A stretch of 64,000 nt of DNA from Nocardia sp. NBC_00565. GTDB lineage: Bacteria > Actinomycetota > Actinomycetes > Mycobacteriales > Mycobacteriaceae. A program made the position numbers and the translations under genes. Numbering within the stretch: the first letter of the stretch is position 1; each line of letters begins with the position of its first letter. The DNA lies in NCBI RefSeq assembly GCF_036345915.1, contig NZ_CP107785.1:62001-126000 (forward strand). Reading direction: 5' to 3'. The notes beneath the pieces are model-generated. The model saw only the letters and a program-made list of their open reading frames with translations, did no database searches and was not told the DNA's origin. Below, one piece after another: positions 14,974-23,458 of the stretch.

Positions 14974-15492
14974 CTATTCCGGGACGAGCGTCCAGGTGCC
15001 GCACCGCTTCGGATGGAACGCTCGGTCCGACGCAAGGATCGTGACGAACTGGGGGCCGTCGCCGAGTTCGTTCGCGATGATCCCATCGAGGGTGCCGGTC
15101 AGGTCGGACAGGCGTTCCCAGTAGCAGCCGCTCCCGCCGGTGGCCCGCCAGGTGCCGGGCAGGATGTCGACCCCGACGAGGTAGGTGCCGTCCCGCGTGA
15201 TAGTCGATGCTGGCCCTGCGGGCACCGCCGGCAGGGCGGAGGTCTTCGGCGCGATGGGCAGGGTGGAGGTTGGGGCGGTCCAGTCCGCGACCGCCGCGGC
15301 GGGTACCCGCTTCACTGTGGTCGGGGCGGTGCTGTCCATGTTGGAGCCGACGCTGGCGACCACGGCGGTACAGCCAGCGAACAACAGGACCGGGATGGCC
15401 AGCAGAAACCACGGCCACACACGCTTCTTGCGGGGCGGGTAATACAGGTGATGCAGTTGCCGTGGGGAGTGAGGCGGCAGCGGACTCGTCAT
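14974..15492 (-). CDS. membrane-anchored exported protein, 172 aa
   Basis: ATG 15492 has a GGAT site in front. A basic cytoplasmic lead (PPRKKR) precedes one membrane helix (VWPWFLLAIPVLLFAGCTAV, residues 26-45) and a Pro/Thr linker. The C-terminal 70 residues (DGTYLVGVDILPGTWRATGG, then SGCYWERLSDLTG and CGTWTLV) match a small beta domain seen in many actinobacterial surface proteins. Probably an immunity or cell-surface-modifying gene of the lysogen; exact function unknown. Confidence 0.65.
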   Translation of the reverse strand: MTSPLPPHSPRQLHHLYYPPRKKRVWPWFLLAIPVLLFAGCTAVVASVGSNMDSTAPTTVKRVPAAAVADWTAPTSTLPIAPKTSALPAVPAGPASTITRDGTYLVGVDILPGTWRATGGSGCYWERLSDLTGTLDGIIANELGDGPQFVTILASDRAFHPKRCGTWTLVPE

Positions 15493-15568
15493 CAGTGGAT
15501 CCTTTGCGTGGGGAATGAACATCTCGAGGTCCGGGCGTCCCCTCCAGCCCGGCGAGAAATATGGGGGG

Positions 15569-15736
15569 TTACTGCTGTGGGATGCCGACGAGCTGCACGG
15601 GAATACATGGCTCCCAGCGCCGACCGTCGGAGTGCACCCATGTGCCCAGTGGGGTGCGGGCGGCGAGGCGGCCATGGTCGGAGATGATCGCGCCCAACGG
15701 AAGCGCCTCAAGCGCCTCGAGACTGGCGATGGTCAT
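15569..15736 (-). CDS. small phage protein, 55 aa
   Basis: ATG 15736 overlaps the previous stop (ATGA). Sequence MTIASLEALEALPLGAIISD, then TPLGTWVHSDGRRWEPCIPV; the GTWVHSDGRRWEP stretch is a short beta hairpin common in small actinophage and actinobacterial proteins. No function assigned. Coupling supports it. Confidence 0.55.
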   Translation of the reverse strand: MTIASLEALEALPLGAIISDHGRLAARTPLGTWVHSDGRRWEPCIPVQLVGIPQQ

Positions 15737-16239
15737 CTGGCGTCGAACGCAGCCTGATCGGTGATCACCCAGACCTTGACGTGCCAGCCGTCGATGACGC
15801 CAGACCAGGCTCGGGTGCCATCGCTCGGGTCGGGAGCCTCACGTAGGCGCAGCTCCGTCGCCCACTGCTGCGCTACCGGGACCGGGTCGTTGTGCTCCCA
15901 TTCCGAGATGAGGGCGCTCACCTCCCGCATGTACCGGGCGAGCCCGTTGGTGTCGCGTAGTTGCGAGACGGGACCGTAGCGGCGATGCCACCTGAGTGCA
16001 GGCAACGATGACCGCTCGGTGATGGCGGTCACCGACTGCTCGGCCTCGCTGGTGTACAGCGACACATCACCGAGGACGAGTTCGGCCATCGCCTTCGGGT
16101 GCTCGCTGGCGAGTGCATCGCGGAGGTGAGCGAAGATCCAGTCGGGATCGCGGACGGCCTCCGCACTGGCCGGGGCGTCGGGCTCGACGGATGGTGTGGC
16201 TTCCCATTCAGGGAAGGCGGGGGATTCGAGGGTGGTCAT
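15733..16239 (-). CDS. hypothetical phage protein, 168 aa
   Basis: ATG 16239 with GGAG eight bases upstream. Acidic and Pro-rich for 30 residues, then helical (DWIFAHLRDALASEHPKAMA) and a final beta part (WSGVIDGWHVKVWVITDQAA). Sequence is unremarkable and I do not recognise a family. First gene of a leftward set (16239 to 14974) whose promoter would lie in the inverted-repeat region next to attR. Confidence 0.6.
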   Translation of the reverse strand: MTTLESPAFPEWEATPSVEPDAPASAEAVRDPDWIFAHLRDALASEHPKAMAELVLGDVSLYTSEAEQSVTAITERSSLPALRWHRRYGPVSQLRDTNGLARYMREVSALISEWEHNDPVPVAQQWATELRLREAPDPSDGTRAWSGVIDGWHVKVWVITDQAAFDAR

Positions 16240-16253
16240 GGGTAGATCTCCGA

Positions 16254-16302
16254 AGAGTCATAGCCCACAACTTGGACTACAGTCCGGGGAAAATATGACT
16301 CT
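16254..16302. repeat. nested inverted repeat beside attR
   Basis: AGAGTCATA (16254-16262) and TATGACTCT (16294-16302) are perfect complements; inside them GGACT-AC-AGTCC (16274-16285) forms a second palindrome. Located 24 bp from the tRNA fragment and in front of the gene starting at 16239. Could be an integrase/Xis arm-site or an operator. Confidence 0.5.
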
Positions 16303-16325
16303 GACCATGCGATATTGTCCTGACA

Positions 16326-16374
16326 ACTCCGCTTTGGGAGCGGAGGGTCGCAGGTTCAAATCCTGTCACCCCGA
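16326..16374 (+). other. attR: 3' part of tRNA-Pro(TGG)
   Basis: The sequence has the anticodon stem-loop (TCCGC-TTTGGGA-GCGGA, anticodon TGG), variable region, T-arm (GCAGG-TTCAAAT-CCTGT) and 3' acceptor strand CACCCCG plus A of a tRNA-Pro. The D-arm and 5' acceptor are missing; the bases to the left are unrelated. Phages that integrate in tRNA genes leave exactly such a copy at one end and restore the full gene at the other. It is not an expressed tRNA. Confidence 0.85.
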
Positions 16375-16439
16375 CAGTATCGGCAGTTCGGAGGCCTTTT
16401 TGAGGCTGGCCGACCCACCGGCATTCGACACGGTTTCAC

Positions 16440-16800
16440 GCCGTCGGCTTGTGCAGGTTCGGCACATCGGAAGTTGTTTGGTTCGAACGGGGTTCCGTCG
16501 CGGCTGGTGAAGATCAGTTCTTCGCTGCCGGGATCCATTCCCGTCGTGGCGCGGTCGAGGGTCTCGGCCGGCCGGGCAGGATCACGATCCGGTACCCCTC
16601 GTCGGTCTCGGTCCAATCCTGCCGGTGCGGACCCAGTGTGTCGGTGCGGACCATGGCTCCGGCGATGGTGCGGGTCGGAGTGGTTTGCTGGTAGCCGCAC
16701 CGGCGGATAGCCAACGCTTCGCCCGGGCGCGCTCCGGTGTCGAGCAAAACGTCGGCACGCAGCGCCTCATTGAATCCGTCGACGGTCACCCGCTGGACTG
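16440..16800 (-). pseudogene. tyrosine integrase relic
   Basis: Reading leftward from about 16800, one frame has ADVLLDTGARPGEALAIRR, the arginine box I of tyrosine recombinases, then a beta-hairpin-like GAMVRTDTLG...GYRIVILPG. A different frame then gives EELIFTSRDGTPFEPNNFR, the segment that precedes the HxxR box in phage integrases. The frame changes near 16500-16540; box II and the catalytic Tyr are absent and the N-terminus is cut by the next gene. So it is a broken remnant, oriented with its 3' end toward the tRNA-Pro fragment as in a tRNA-integrated island. Confidence 0.75.
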
Positions 16801-16830
16801 ACACAAGCCCGCAGTCGGCAGGCGCGGCCC

Positions 16831-18441
16831 TCAGAGCATGGCCTTCTCCGGTTGGGTGGTCACCACGATGACCGTGGTGGTGCCGGATTCCAGCGCGAGC
16901 CTGAACTCCTTTTCGAGGTCTCCGGTGGATGTGACATCGACGGCGTGGCAGCCCAACCCCCGTGCCACCGAGGCGATGTCCAGGCCCGGTAGGTCGAGCC
17001 CGGGCACACCCGGCGTCTCTTCCAGTGCGGCGAAGGATTTGAGGATCGAGTACTCGTGATTGCGCATCACTACGTACACGATCGGCAGGTTTTGCTGTAC
17101 TGCGGTCCACAGGCCCTGGACCGAGTACTGGAACGACCCGTCCCCGATCAGACCGATTACCGGACGCGTGACCCCACGGTCCCGGTCGCCGAGCGCGACA
17201 CCGACGGCAGCCGGTGCGGCCCAGCCGATACCACCACTGGCGGTGGTGAAGAACGAGTCGGGCTCCACGGTGGGCAGCCACTCGGCATGTTGGGCCATGG
17301 TCGAGGTGGACTCGTTGACGAAGACGGCGTGCTCCGGACGGACGACACTGAGGGCCGCGTAGACCTCGGCCGGTGTCAGCGTGCTGCTCGGGTTTTCCGG
17401 CAGTTCCCGGGGCCGCGGCATGGGCTCGGGCTGCACACGGCCGCTGCCGTCACCCACCAGCTCGGTGAGCAGTTCGATCGACAGCCGGGCGTCGCCGAGG
17501 AGGCTGTCACCGACACGGGCCGCTGCGGCGACCGTTGGGTCGTCGGTGATCTGCAGCAGTTCGGTCCCGGCGGGGAGGAGGTCGCCGGGCACATAGGGGT
17601 AGTAGCGGAAGACCTCGGCCCCGATGACCACGACGAGATCGTGCCCGGCGAGCCGCTCGCCGACCTCCTTGACCGACATGCCGACCGACCCCTGGTACAG
17701 GGGGTGATCCTCGGGGAAGGAGGCGCGGTCGGGAAGCGGCGGGCTGTAGACCGCGGCCCTCAGTTTCTCGGCCAGCGCGACGCCGGCTTGCCAGCCGCGG
17801 GCGCGGTCCACGTCGGGCCCGAGGATCAGGGCCGGCCGCCGGCTCGCGGTGATGCGCTCGGCGAAGCGCCGCACACGCTCCGGGGCGGGCGCGTAGGTCG
17901 TGCTGACATCACGCAGCACGGCGGGCCCTTCCAGGGGCTGGTTCCAGTCGTCGAGCGGGATGGACAGGAACACCGGTCCTGCAGGCGGCTGCACGGCCAT
18001 CGCGTAGGCCCGCATGAACGCTTCGGGCACGGCCTCGGCGCGTGCGGGCTCGTAGGACCACTTCACCCACGGCCTGGGCATGTTCGTCGCGTCGCGGTTG
18101 CACAGGTATGGATCGCCGATCATCAACTCGCGATGCTGCTGGCCGGCCGTGACGATGAGCGGAGTGTGCCCGTGATACGCCGAGACCAGGTTGCCGATGC
18201 TGTTGCCCAGCCCCGCGGAAGAGTGCAGGTTCACCAGTGCCGGACGCCGGGTGGTCTGGGCGAAGGCGTCCGCCATGGCGACGACGGACGCTTCCTGAAG
18301 ACCCAGCACATAGGTGAAGTCGTCCGGGAAGTTCTTGAGGAAGGTCTCCTCGGTGGATCCCGGATTACCGAAGACTGTCGTCAGGCCCAGCGACCTCAAC
18401 AAATCGTATGTCACGCTATGGACGCTCGATTTCTCGGTCAT
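16831..18441 (-). CDS. mdlC: benzoylformate decarboxylase-type ThDP enzyme
   Basis: 536 aa, full length for the ThDP decarboxylase family. Features: GNPGSTEETF with Ser29, LQEASVVAMADAFAQ with the cofactor-activating Glu50, NLHSSAGLGNSIG with His73, and the ThDP/Mg motif IGDGSFQYSVQGLWTAVQQN followed by MRNHEY. The Ser26/His70 pattern known from Pseudomonas benzoylformate decarboxylase is kept, so 2-keto aromatic acid decarboxylation is the best guess. No mandelate dehydrogenase or benzaldehyde dehydrogenase lies nearby, so the physiological substrate is open. It stands alone, with 440 bp of gene-free DNA upstream. Confidence 0.8.
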   Translation of the reverse strand: MTEKSSVHSVTYDLLRSLGLTTVFGNPGSTEETFLKNFPDDFTYVLGLQEASVVAMADAFAQTTRRPALVNLHSSAGLGNSIGNLVSAYHGHTPLIVTAGQQHRELMIGDPYLCNRDATNMPRPWVKWSYEPARAEAVPEAFMRAYAMAVQPPAGPVFLSIPLDDWNQPLEGPAVLRDVSTTYAPAPERVRRFAERITASRRPALILGPDVDRARGWQAGVALAEKLRAAVYSPPLPDRASFPEDHPLYQGSVGMSVKEVGERLAGHDLVVVIGAEVFRYYPYVPGDLLPAGTELLQITDDPTVAAAARVGDSLLGDARLSIELLTELVGDGSGRVQPEPMPRPRELPENPSSTLTPAEVYAALSVVRPEHAVFVNESTSTMAQHAEWLPTVEPDSFFTTASGGIGWAAPAAVGVALGDRDRGVTRPVIGLIGDGSFQYSVQGLWTAVQQNLPIVYVVMRNHEYSILKSFAALEETPGVPGLDLPGLDIASVARGLGCHAVDVTSTGDLEKEFRLALESGTTTVIVVTTQPEKAML

Positions 18442-18880
18442 GGTGGTCAGTCAGCTCCCTTCGCTAGCGGGCACCAGCAGACCAGGCGAGCTTCATCGTG
18501 TGCGCATGGATTCCGGCCGATGGCCTTTCTCCAGCCGTATGCCACACAATCCAGTACAGGCTGCCGGCGGCGGGTGTAAGCGCAATGACGAGGAACAACG
18601 CTACCCCGCATCAAGATCTTGTGCTGAGGGATCGAAGGTCTCTTCGCGATGGCCGGTGGGCGATCGATCACCCGACATACGTGGGCGACATTCTGACAAG
18701 CGCAGCACCCCGCGAGCGCGGTCAACGAGTACTCGGCGCCGGCCGGAAAGCGAGATCGAACAGATCTTTCCTACACGGTGTTCGGCCACGGATTACGTGA
18801 TTCCTGATCACCCGGCGCACGCCTGCCCAGCGTGATTACATTCTGGGCCGCAGCGGATCTCGCCCTGCCGCCTATGTTCG
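18442..18880. other. gene-poor stretch
   Basis: No convincing gene. On the minus strand 18460-18600 encodes a short open stretch (VALFLVIALTPAAGSLYWIV, ending LAWSAGAR) that may be the leftover membrane C-terminus of a transporter. The remainder presumably holds the decarboxylase promoter. Confidence 0.4.
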
Positions 18881-19681
18881 CTACTTCGCCGGATGCGTTG
18901 CTCGGTAGCGGCCGGGTGTTGTGCCGATGATATTGGTGAAGGCAGTGATGAAGCTGCTGGGGTTCGCCCATCCGCAAGCGTGGGCGACGTGGGTCGTGTC
19001 GTGGCCGTCGGCGAGCAGGACCAGGGCGTGATAGATGCGTAGCTGTGTACGCCACTCGTAGAAGGTCATGCCGAGTTCGTTGTGGAACAGTCGGCTGAGA
19101 GTGCGAGCGCTGGCTCCGATCGTCCGTCCGAGTTCGGCCAGCGACGTGTTGTCCGCGGGCTGCTCGCGCAGCATCCGCGCAATGGCTTGCAATCGGTCGT
19201 CGCGTGGTTCCGGCAGGATCAGTGGCTGCTCGTGTGCTTCGTGGAGTTCGTCGACGAGAACTCGACGGAGCCGAGTGCGCGCGGCGCGGTCATGGTCGCT
19301 CGCCACGCGGTCGTAATTGCGTGAATCGGTGAGGGCGAGCAGGACTTCGCGGACGAGACCGGATGCCGTGAACACGGCAGGATGAGCCGGTACGAGCCGG
19401 GCCAGGGACGCCGGTAGAAATACGATCCGCATCTCGGTGTGGCCGTGAGCACGGTGGTAGTGCGTGAATCCGGCAGGGGTCCATGCGACTCGATTGGCGG
19501 GAACGATGGATGTGCCACGGTCGGTGTGCACCGACAAGACGCCACGGGCCGCGTATACGAGATGTCCACGTGGATGGGAATGCGACGAGCTCGTTCCTCC
19601 CGACGGCCATCGATGAACCCCTCCGGACGGCCATATCTGCGACGTCTCACCGGGCCGAGGATATTGGCGGCGAACAGGCAT
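18881..19681 (-). CDS. AraC-family regulator, 266 aa
   Basis: Cupin-like sensor domain first (SSSHSHPRGHLVYAARGVLS, then SIVPANRVAWTPAGFTHYHR), AraC double HTH at the end (LGRTIGASARTLSRLFHNEL and VAHACGWANPSSFITAFTNI, then TTPGRYR). ATG 19681 gives a normal family length. It is divergent from the oxidoreductase gene at 19736 across 54 bp, the usual layout when the regulator controls its neighbour. Ligand unknown. Confidence 0.85.
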   Translation of the reverse strand: MPVRRQYPRPGETSQIWPSGGVHRWPSGGTSSSHSHPRGHLVYAARGVLSVHTDRGTSIVPANRVAWTPAGFTHYHRAHGHTEMRIVFLPASLARLVPAHPAVFTASGLVREVLLALTDSRNYDRVASDHDRAARTRLRRVLVDELHEAHEQPLILPEPRDDRLQAIARMLREQPADNTSLAELGRTIGASARTLSRLFHNELGMTFYEWRTQLRIYHALVLLADGHDTTHVAHACGWANPSSFITAFTNIIGTTPGRYRATHPAK

Positions 19682-19735
19682 GAGTTGGCATTCTATCGGT
19701 GGCCGGCCAGACTGCCTCCTGGCGACAGTGAACAC

Positions 19736-20725
19736 ATGAGTACGACGATGCGAGCGGCGGTATGTGTCAGGGCTGGTGGTCCGGAGGTGCTGGAGATCCG
19801 TGAGCTGCCGGTACCAGCGGTTCGGGAGGGCTGGAGCCTGGTGCAGGTGAAGGGCGCGGGCTTGAACCGGTCGGAACTGAGGACCCGGCAGGGGCATTCT
19901 CCGAATGTGACGTTCCCGCGTGTGCTCGGGATCGAATGTGTGGGAATCGTTGCGGCGTCAACCGATCCCGAGTTGCCGGATGGCGCGACCGTTGCGGCGG
20001 TGATGGGCGAGATGGGCCGGGAATTCGACGGCGGTTATGCGGAGTATGCGTTGTTGCCCAATTCGCTGCTGATGCCGATCACTACCGCGTTGCCCTGGGA
20101 CGTCTTGGCCGCGCTACCTGAGACATATTTGACCGCGCAGGGCTCGCTGGACGCGTTGGGGGTCGTGCCGGGTGGCCGTGGGCGGTTGCTGATCCGTGGC
20201 GGGACCTCGTCAGTGGGGATGGCGGCCGCGTCGATCGCGTCCGGCCACGGTATCGAGACTGCGGCCACGACTCGGCAGCCGGGCAAGATCGATGCGTTGG
20301 CCGCGGCCGGCGTCGACTACGCACTCCTCGACGACGGTGGGTCGCTGGCGGTGAGCATGCATGCGCTCTGGCCCGAGGGGCCGGACCAGGTACTGGATCT
20401 GGTCGGGGCGAGCACGGCCGTGGATTCGCTGCACCTGGTCCGTCGCGGCGGGACCGTGTGCGTCGCGGGCTCGCTCAGTGGGTGGGCGATCCAGAACTTC
20501 GAACCGGTAGCGATGATCCCCTCCGGAACCAAACTCACGGCTTTCCACAGCGACAACATGAAGGGCAGCGCGGGCACGGCCGTGCTGCAGCGGATCGTCC
20601 ACGAGGTCGAGGCCGGCGTGTACCGCCCCAACGTGGACCGTGTCTTCGGCCTGGACGAAATCGTTGCGGCCCACCGGTACATGGAGCACAACCAAGCCAC
20701 CGGAAAGATTGTCGTCGTGCCCTGA
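19736..20725 (+). CDS. zinc-less MDR oxidoreductase (quinone reductase-like)
   Basis: 329 aa. MDR fold: GxGLNRSELRTRQG in the catalytic domain, NADPH site LLIRGGTSSVGMAAASIASG, and RVFGLDEIVAAHRYMEHNQATGKIVV at the end. The zinc-ligand Cys pattern of alcohol dehydrogenases is missing, so it belongs with quinone or enone reductases. ATG 19736 follows the divergent promoter shared with the AraC gene, which probably induces it. Substrate unknown. Confidence 0.8.
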   Translation: MSTTMRAAVCVRAGGPEVLEIRELPVPAVREGWSLVQVKGAGLNRSELRTRQGHSPNVTFPRVLGIECVGIVAASTDPELPDGATVAAVMGEMGREFDGGYAEYALLPNSLLMPITTALPWDVLAALPETYLTAQGSLDALGVVPGGRGRLLIRGGTSSVGMAAASIASGHGIETAATTRQPGKIDALAAAGVDYALLDDGGSLAVSMHALWPEGPDQVLDLVGASTAVDSLHLVRRGGTVCVAGSLSGWAIQNFEPVAMIPSGTKLTAFHSDNMKGSAGTAVLQRIVHEVEAGVYRPNVDRVFGLDEIVAAHRYMEHNQATGKIVVVP

Positions 20726-21308
20726 CCACGCGGCGACGATCAGCGCGACTCGCATGCTCAGTGGCTCTGCCGGTAGGGCTCGAGGTACACGAGCAGCCGA
20801 GGGTGGTGCTGCTGCGGCCGCTGGTCACCTCGCCGCTGGTCGAGGTCGGGGACCACCCAGCCGGTACTCCAGCGCTTACTGCTTCCTCCGGTGGAAACGT
20901 CCACAAGGCTTCCCGTAGACGGGCGTCCATCGCATGGTCAGTGCGCGGACCAGTGAGGTGACCACGTCCCCGCGGGCGGCTATATCGTTGTATTCCTGCC
21001 CGCGTTGAACCGCGACCCCGACCTGGCGCCATGTCCGCACGCCTACCTACCCGACCCGGCATTCCGCCGATATATCCGGGGATGTCCCTCTTCGGTCGTG
21101 GCGCATTCGGCTGTGTAGCAAGAGAATTCAGTAAGACACCGACCGCCGTCACGCTCGACAGTCTGCTGACTCGCTACGGCCTGGCTCTGCTCGCCCCGCC
21201 CCCGACCGTCGCTGCCGGGTTCACCTCACCTACCCGTCCGGTCGGACCCTGGTCCGGGTCGAGTGCCGGGCCGGCGCATCGACGTCACTGGATTGCTGAG
21301 TTGGTGGC
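20726..21308. other. gene-free stretch
   Basis: I see no supported gene on either strand. The open frames here are short, Arg/Pro-rich and without starts or homology signals. It separates the oxidoreductase from the convergent RiPP cluster end and may be decayed coding DNA. Confidence 0.4.
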
Positions 21309-22142
21309 CTACCGATTCCAGAGCCTCAGCAGTGCCGCCCGGGCGTTGCGGTCCATGCGAATCGCCTGCTGTTCACCGACGAGCCCGGCAGCCTGCATCG
21401 GGGGCGGGGTTGCTGTCAGCGCTCCTTCGGGTTCGAAGCCGAGTTGCAGGTATTTCTGGTAGGCCTCGGTGCGCTGGGTTGTGCCTGAGTAGACATCGAC
21501 GTCGCCCATAGTGTCCAGCGCTTTGTGCATCAGGGCTCGCGCGACGCCCGTCTTCTGCCATTCCGGTTGTACATACCAGGAATCTATCTGGCCCGCGCCG
21601 TCTGAGCGCATGGACATCCCTAAGAAACCGGTGACCTCGCCTTCGGGCGTCCGATGGACGAAAATCGTTGAGTTGCCGTCAGATAGGCTGTGGGTGAAGG
21701 TGCCCGGTAAGCGTGTTTCCATATCTGCTATCAGACGGTCCACCCCGCCGTTTTCAGCGCCCGGGAGGTTCGCGTAGCCCTTCCGGATTGCTGCGAACAA
21801 TGTGCGGACGATGCCGGATACATCCGCCGTAGTGGCCGGAACAATCTCGAATGTTCGCCTGACGGCCGCGGTGTCGGCACGACTGCTCGCCGCGAGTAGT
21901 TGCTCTGCGCCCATCGTCGTGCCGGCGCTTTCTCCCCTGGTGTGTAATCGTGCTTCTCGGCCGCCGGCGGTGTTGATCACGCCAGCGCTGTCATGATCGA
22001 GCACCGCTGTGCGCCTGGCAATTTCACGTAGGTCGCCACCCGCCTTCGTATAGTAGCGATCCACGCTGACACCGGCTGCCATGGCCGCGTCGACTGAGCG
22101 TTTGGCCAGCCCGACAACGGTTCTGGCGATATCCTCAACCAC
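21309..22142 (-). CDS. GNAT acetyltransferase with 95-aa N-terminal extension
   Basis: 277 aa. Residues about 98-270 are a GNAT domain: FEIVPATTADVSGIVRTLFA, then GFLGMSMRSDGAGQIDSWYV, the acetyl-CoA motif QPEWQKTGVARALMHKALD, and YSGTTQRTEAYQKYLQLGFE. Residues 1-95 are not part of the family and are polar and helical (TVVGLAKRSVDAAMAAGVSV). Last gene of the leftward RiPP run, 75 bp beyond the exporter gene. It could acetylate the matured peptide (self-protection or tailoring), but this is inference; many GNATs act elsewhere. Confidence 0.75.
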   Translation of the reverse strand: MVEDIARTVVGLAKRSVDAAMAAGVSVDRYYTKAGGDLREIARRTAVLDHDSAGVINTAGGREARLHTRGESAGTTMGAEQLLAASSRADTAAVRRTFEIVPATTADVSGIVRTLFAAIRKGYANLPGAENGGVDRLIADMETRLPGTFTHSLSDGNSTIFVHRTPEGEVTGFLGMSMRSDGAGQIDSWYVQPEWQKTGVARALMHKALDTMGDVDVYSGTTQRTEAYQKYLQLGFEPEGALTATPPPMQAAGLVGEQQAIRMDRNARAALLRLWNR

Positions 22143-22217
22143 GGATGGACCTTCCTGCCGCTGATAGCCGCGCCGTGCATTGACCTCGGTAGCCCCCGTA
22201 CCCGCTCAGCTCGAGCG

Positions 22218-23456
22218 TTATCGATCCGCGGCGGTGGCGCTTCCCGCCGGTTCGGCGGGCAGGTTACGGGTCTGTGGCAGTGTAAGCCCGAGGAAGGCGA
22301 CGCCGAATTGGATCAGCCCGGCCGACCACAGCGTCGCGGGGATGCCGATCGCGGCGGCGACCGGGCCGGCACCGGCCTGTCCGATCGGTTGGGCCGCAAG
22401 CGATCCGAGCTCGGTGAATGAATTGACGCGCGACAAAACGGCCGCGTCTATATGCCGCTGCTGCAGGGTTCCCCACATCACATTAGATACCGTCGTGCCA
22501 GCACCGGCGAAAAGGCACAGCGCCATGAGCACAGGTATGGGCAAGTGTGCGGCGAGGCCGATGACAGGCAGGGGGATCAGCATTTGCATCCGGGAGGCGA
22601 TCCGAGCGGGATAGCGTGGGGCGATTTTCGCGGCCACCGTGCCACCGAGCAGTGCACCGATGCCGATGGCGACGGCCAGCGCGGACCATTGGGCGGGACC
22701 GGTGCCGGCGCGGCCGACGACCGCGGGACCGAGCACTATGAACACCGCGAACAGCATGTTGTTCAGCGACACTATCGACAGGTATGCCCACAGCCAGCCG
22801 CGCACCCGGAACTCGGCCCAGCCCTCGGCGAGATCGCGCAGCATCGACTGCGAGCGTCGTGGCTCCGCGATACCAACTACCCGCAACCGGGCCAGTTGGT
22901 AGGCGCTGATCGCGAAGGACAGCGCGTCCAGAACGAACACCCAGCCTGGGTTGGTGGCAGTGATCATGACCCCCGCGACCGCGGGTCCGACCAGATAGGC
23001 GAGCGAGATGGCTTGCCCGCGTAAAGCGTTGGCCTGTTGCAGTCGTTCACCGGCGATCTGCGGCAGCAGTCCGGTGACGGCCGGAGTGAACATCGCGGTG
23101 GCGGCCCCGTACACCACCTGCATTGTCGCCAACTCCCAAATCCTGGCATGCCCGGACAACAGCAGCACCGCCATTCCGGACTGGGTGAGGATGCGGACCA
23201 CGTCGGCTGTGAGCATCACCCGTCGCCGTGAAAACCGGTCCGCGACAACACCACCGGCCAGCATGGCCGCGAGCAGCGCGATTGTGCGGGCGGACAGCAC
23301 CGTGCCGAGGTCGGTCGGTGACCCGGTGAGGTCGAGCACCGCGAAGGCCAGCGCCATACCAACCATGCCGTCACCGAGCAGCGATGTGAAGTGCCCGGCG
23401 AAAAATCGGCGGGCGTTAGGATCCCGGAGCACCGTCCCCGCGGCCGAATTCGCCAC
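22218..23456 (-). CDS. MFS exporter of the RiPP cluster
   Basis: 412 aa, 12 predicted helices, of the enterobactin-exporter-like (EntS/DHA3) type: RFFAGHFTSLLGDGMVGMAL at the start and DRFSRRRVMLTADVVRILTQ as the loop 2-3 motif. GTG 23456 is chosen because it starts 2 bp beyond the HEXXH gene stop, and the sequence from there matches the normal N-terminus. It probably exports the modified peptide. Position inside the RiPP operon makes this likely. Confidence 0.85.
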   Translation of the reverse strand: MANSAAGTVLRDPNARRFFAGHFTSLLGDGMVGMALAFAVLDLTGSPTDLGTVLSARTIALLAAMLAGGVVADRFSRRRVMLTADVVRILTQSGMAVLLLSGHARIWELATMQVVYGAATAMFTPAVTGLLPQIAGERLQQANALRGQAISLAYLVGPAVAGVMITATNPGWVFVLDALSFAISAYQLARLRVVGIAEPRRSQSMLRDLAEGWAEFRVRGWLWAYLSIVSLNNMLFAVFIVLGPAVVGRAGTGPAQWSALAVAIGIGALLGGTVAAKIAPRYPARIASRMQMLIPLPVIGLAAHLPIPVLMALCLFAGAGTTVSNVMWGTLQQRHIDAAVLSRVNSFTELGSLAAQPIGQAGAGPVAAAIGIPATLWSAGLIQFGVAFLGLTLPQTRNLPAEPAGSATAADR

Positions 23457-23458
23457 CG

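Larger units (their letters stand above)
1..16374. mobile_element. right part of a temperate prophage ending at tRNA-Pro
   Basis: A run of phage genes with ATGA/TGATG overlaps: HNH endonuclease, endolysin and holin-like proteins, tail/fibre genes, leftward small genes, an HTH-TPR regulator with a palindromic operator, and a final short operon. It stops at a 3' tRNA-Pro fragment that acts as attR. No terminase, portal, capsid or integrase is seen, so the left part of the element lies outside the window. Right boundary well supported; exact att core length not determinable here. Confidence 0.85.

Noticed and set aside
16310..16376. A functional tRNA-Pro gene
   Set aside because: Only the anticodon arm to the 3' acceptor is present; the D-arm and 5' acceptor strand are missing, so it is an att fragment.
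20740..21300. A gene in the stretch between the oxidoreductase and the GNAT gene
   Set aside because: Open frames on both strands are Arg/Pro-rich, lack ribosome sites and show no recognisable motif.
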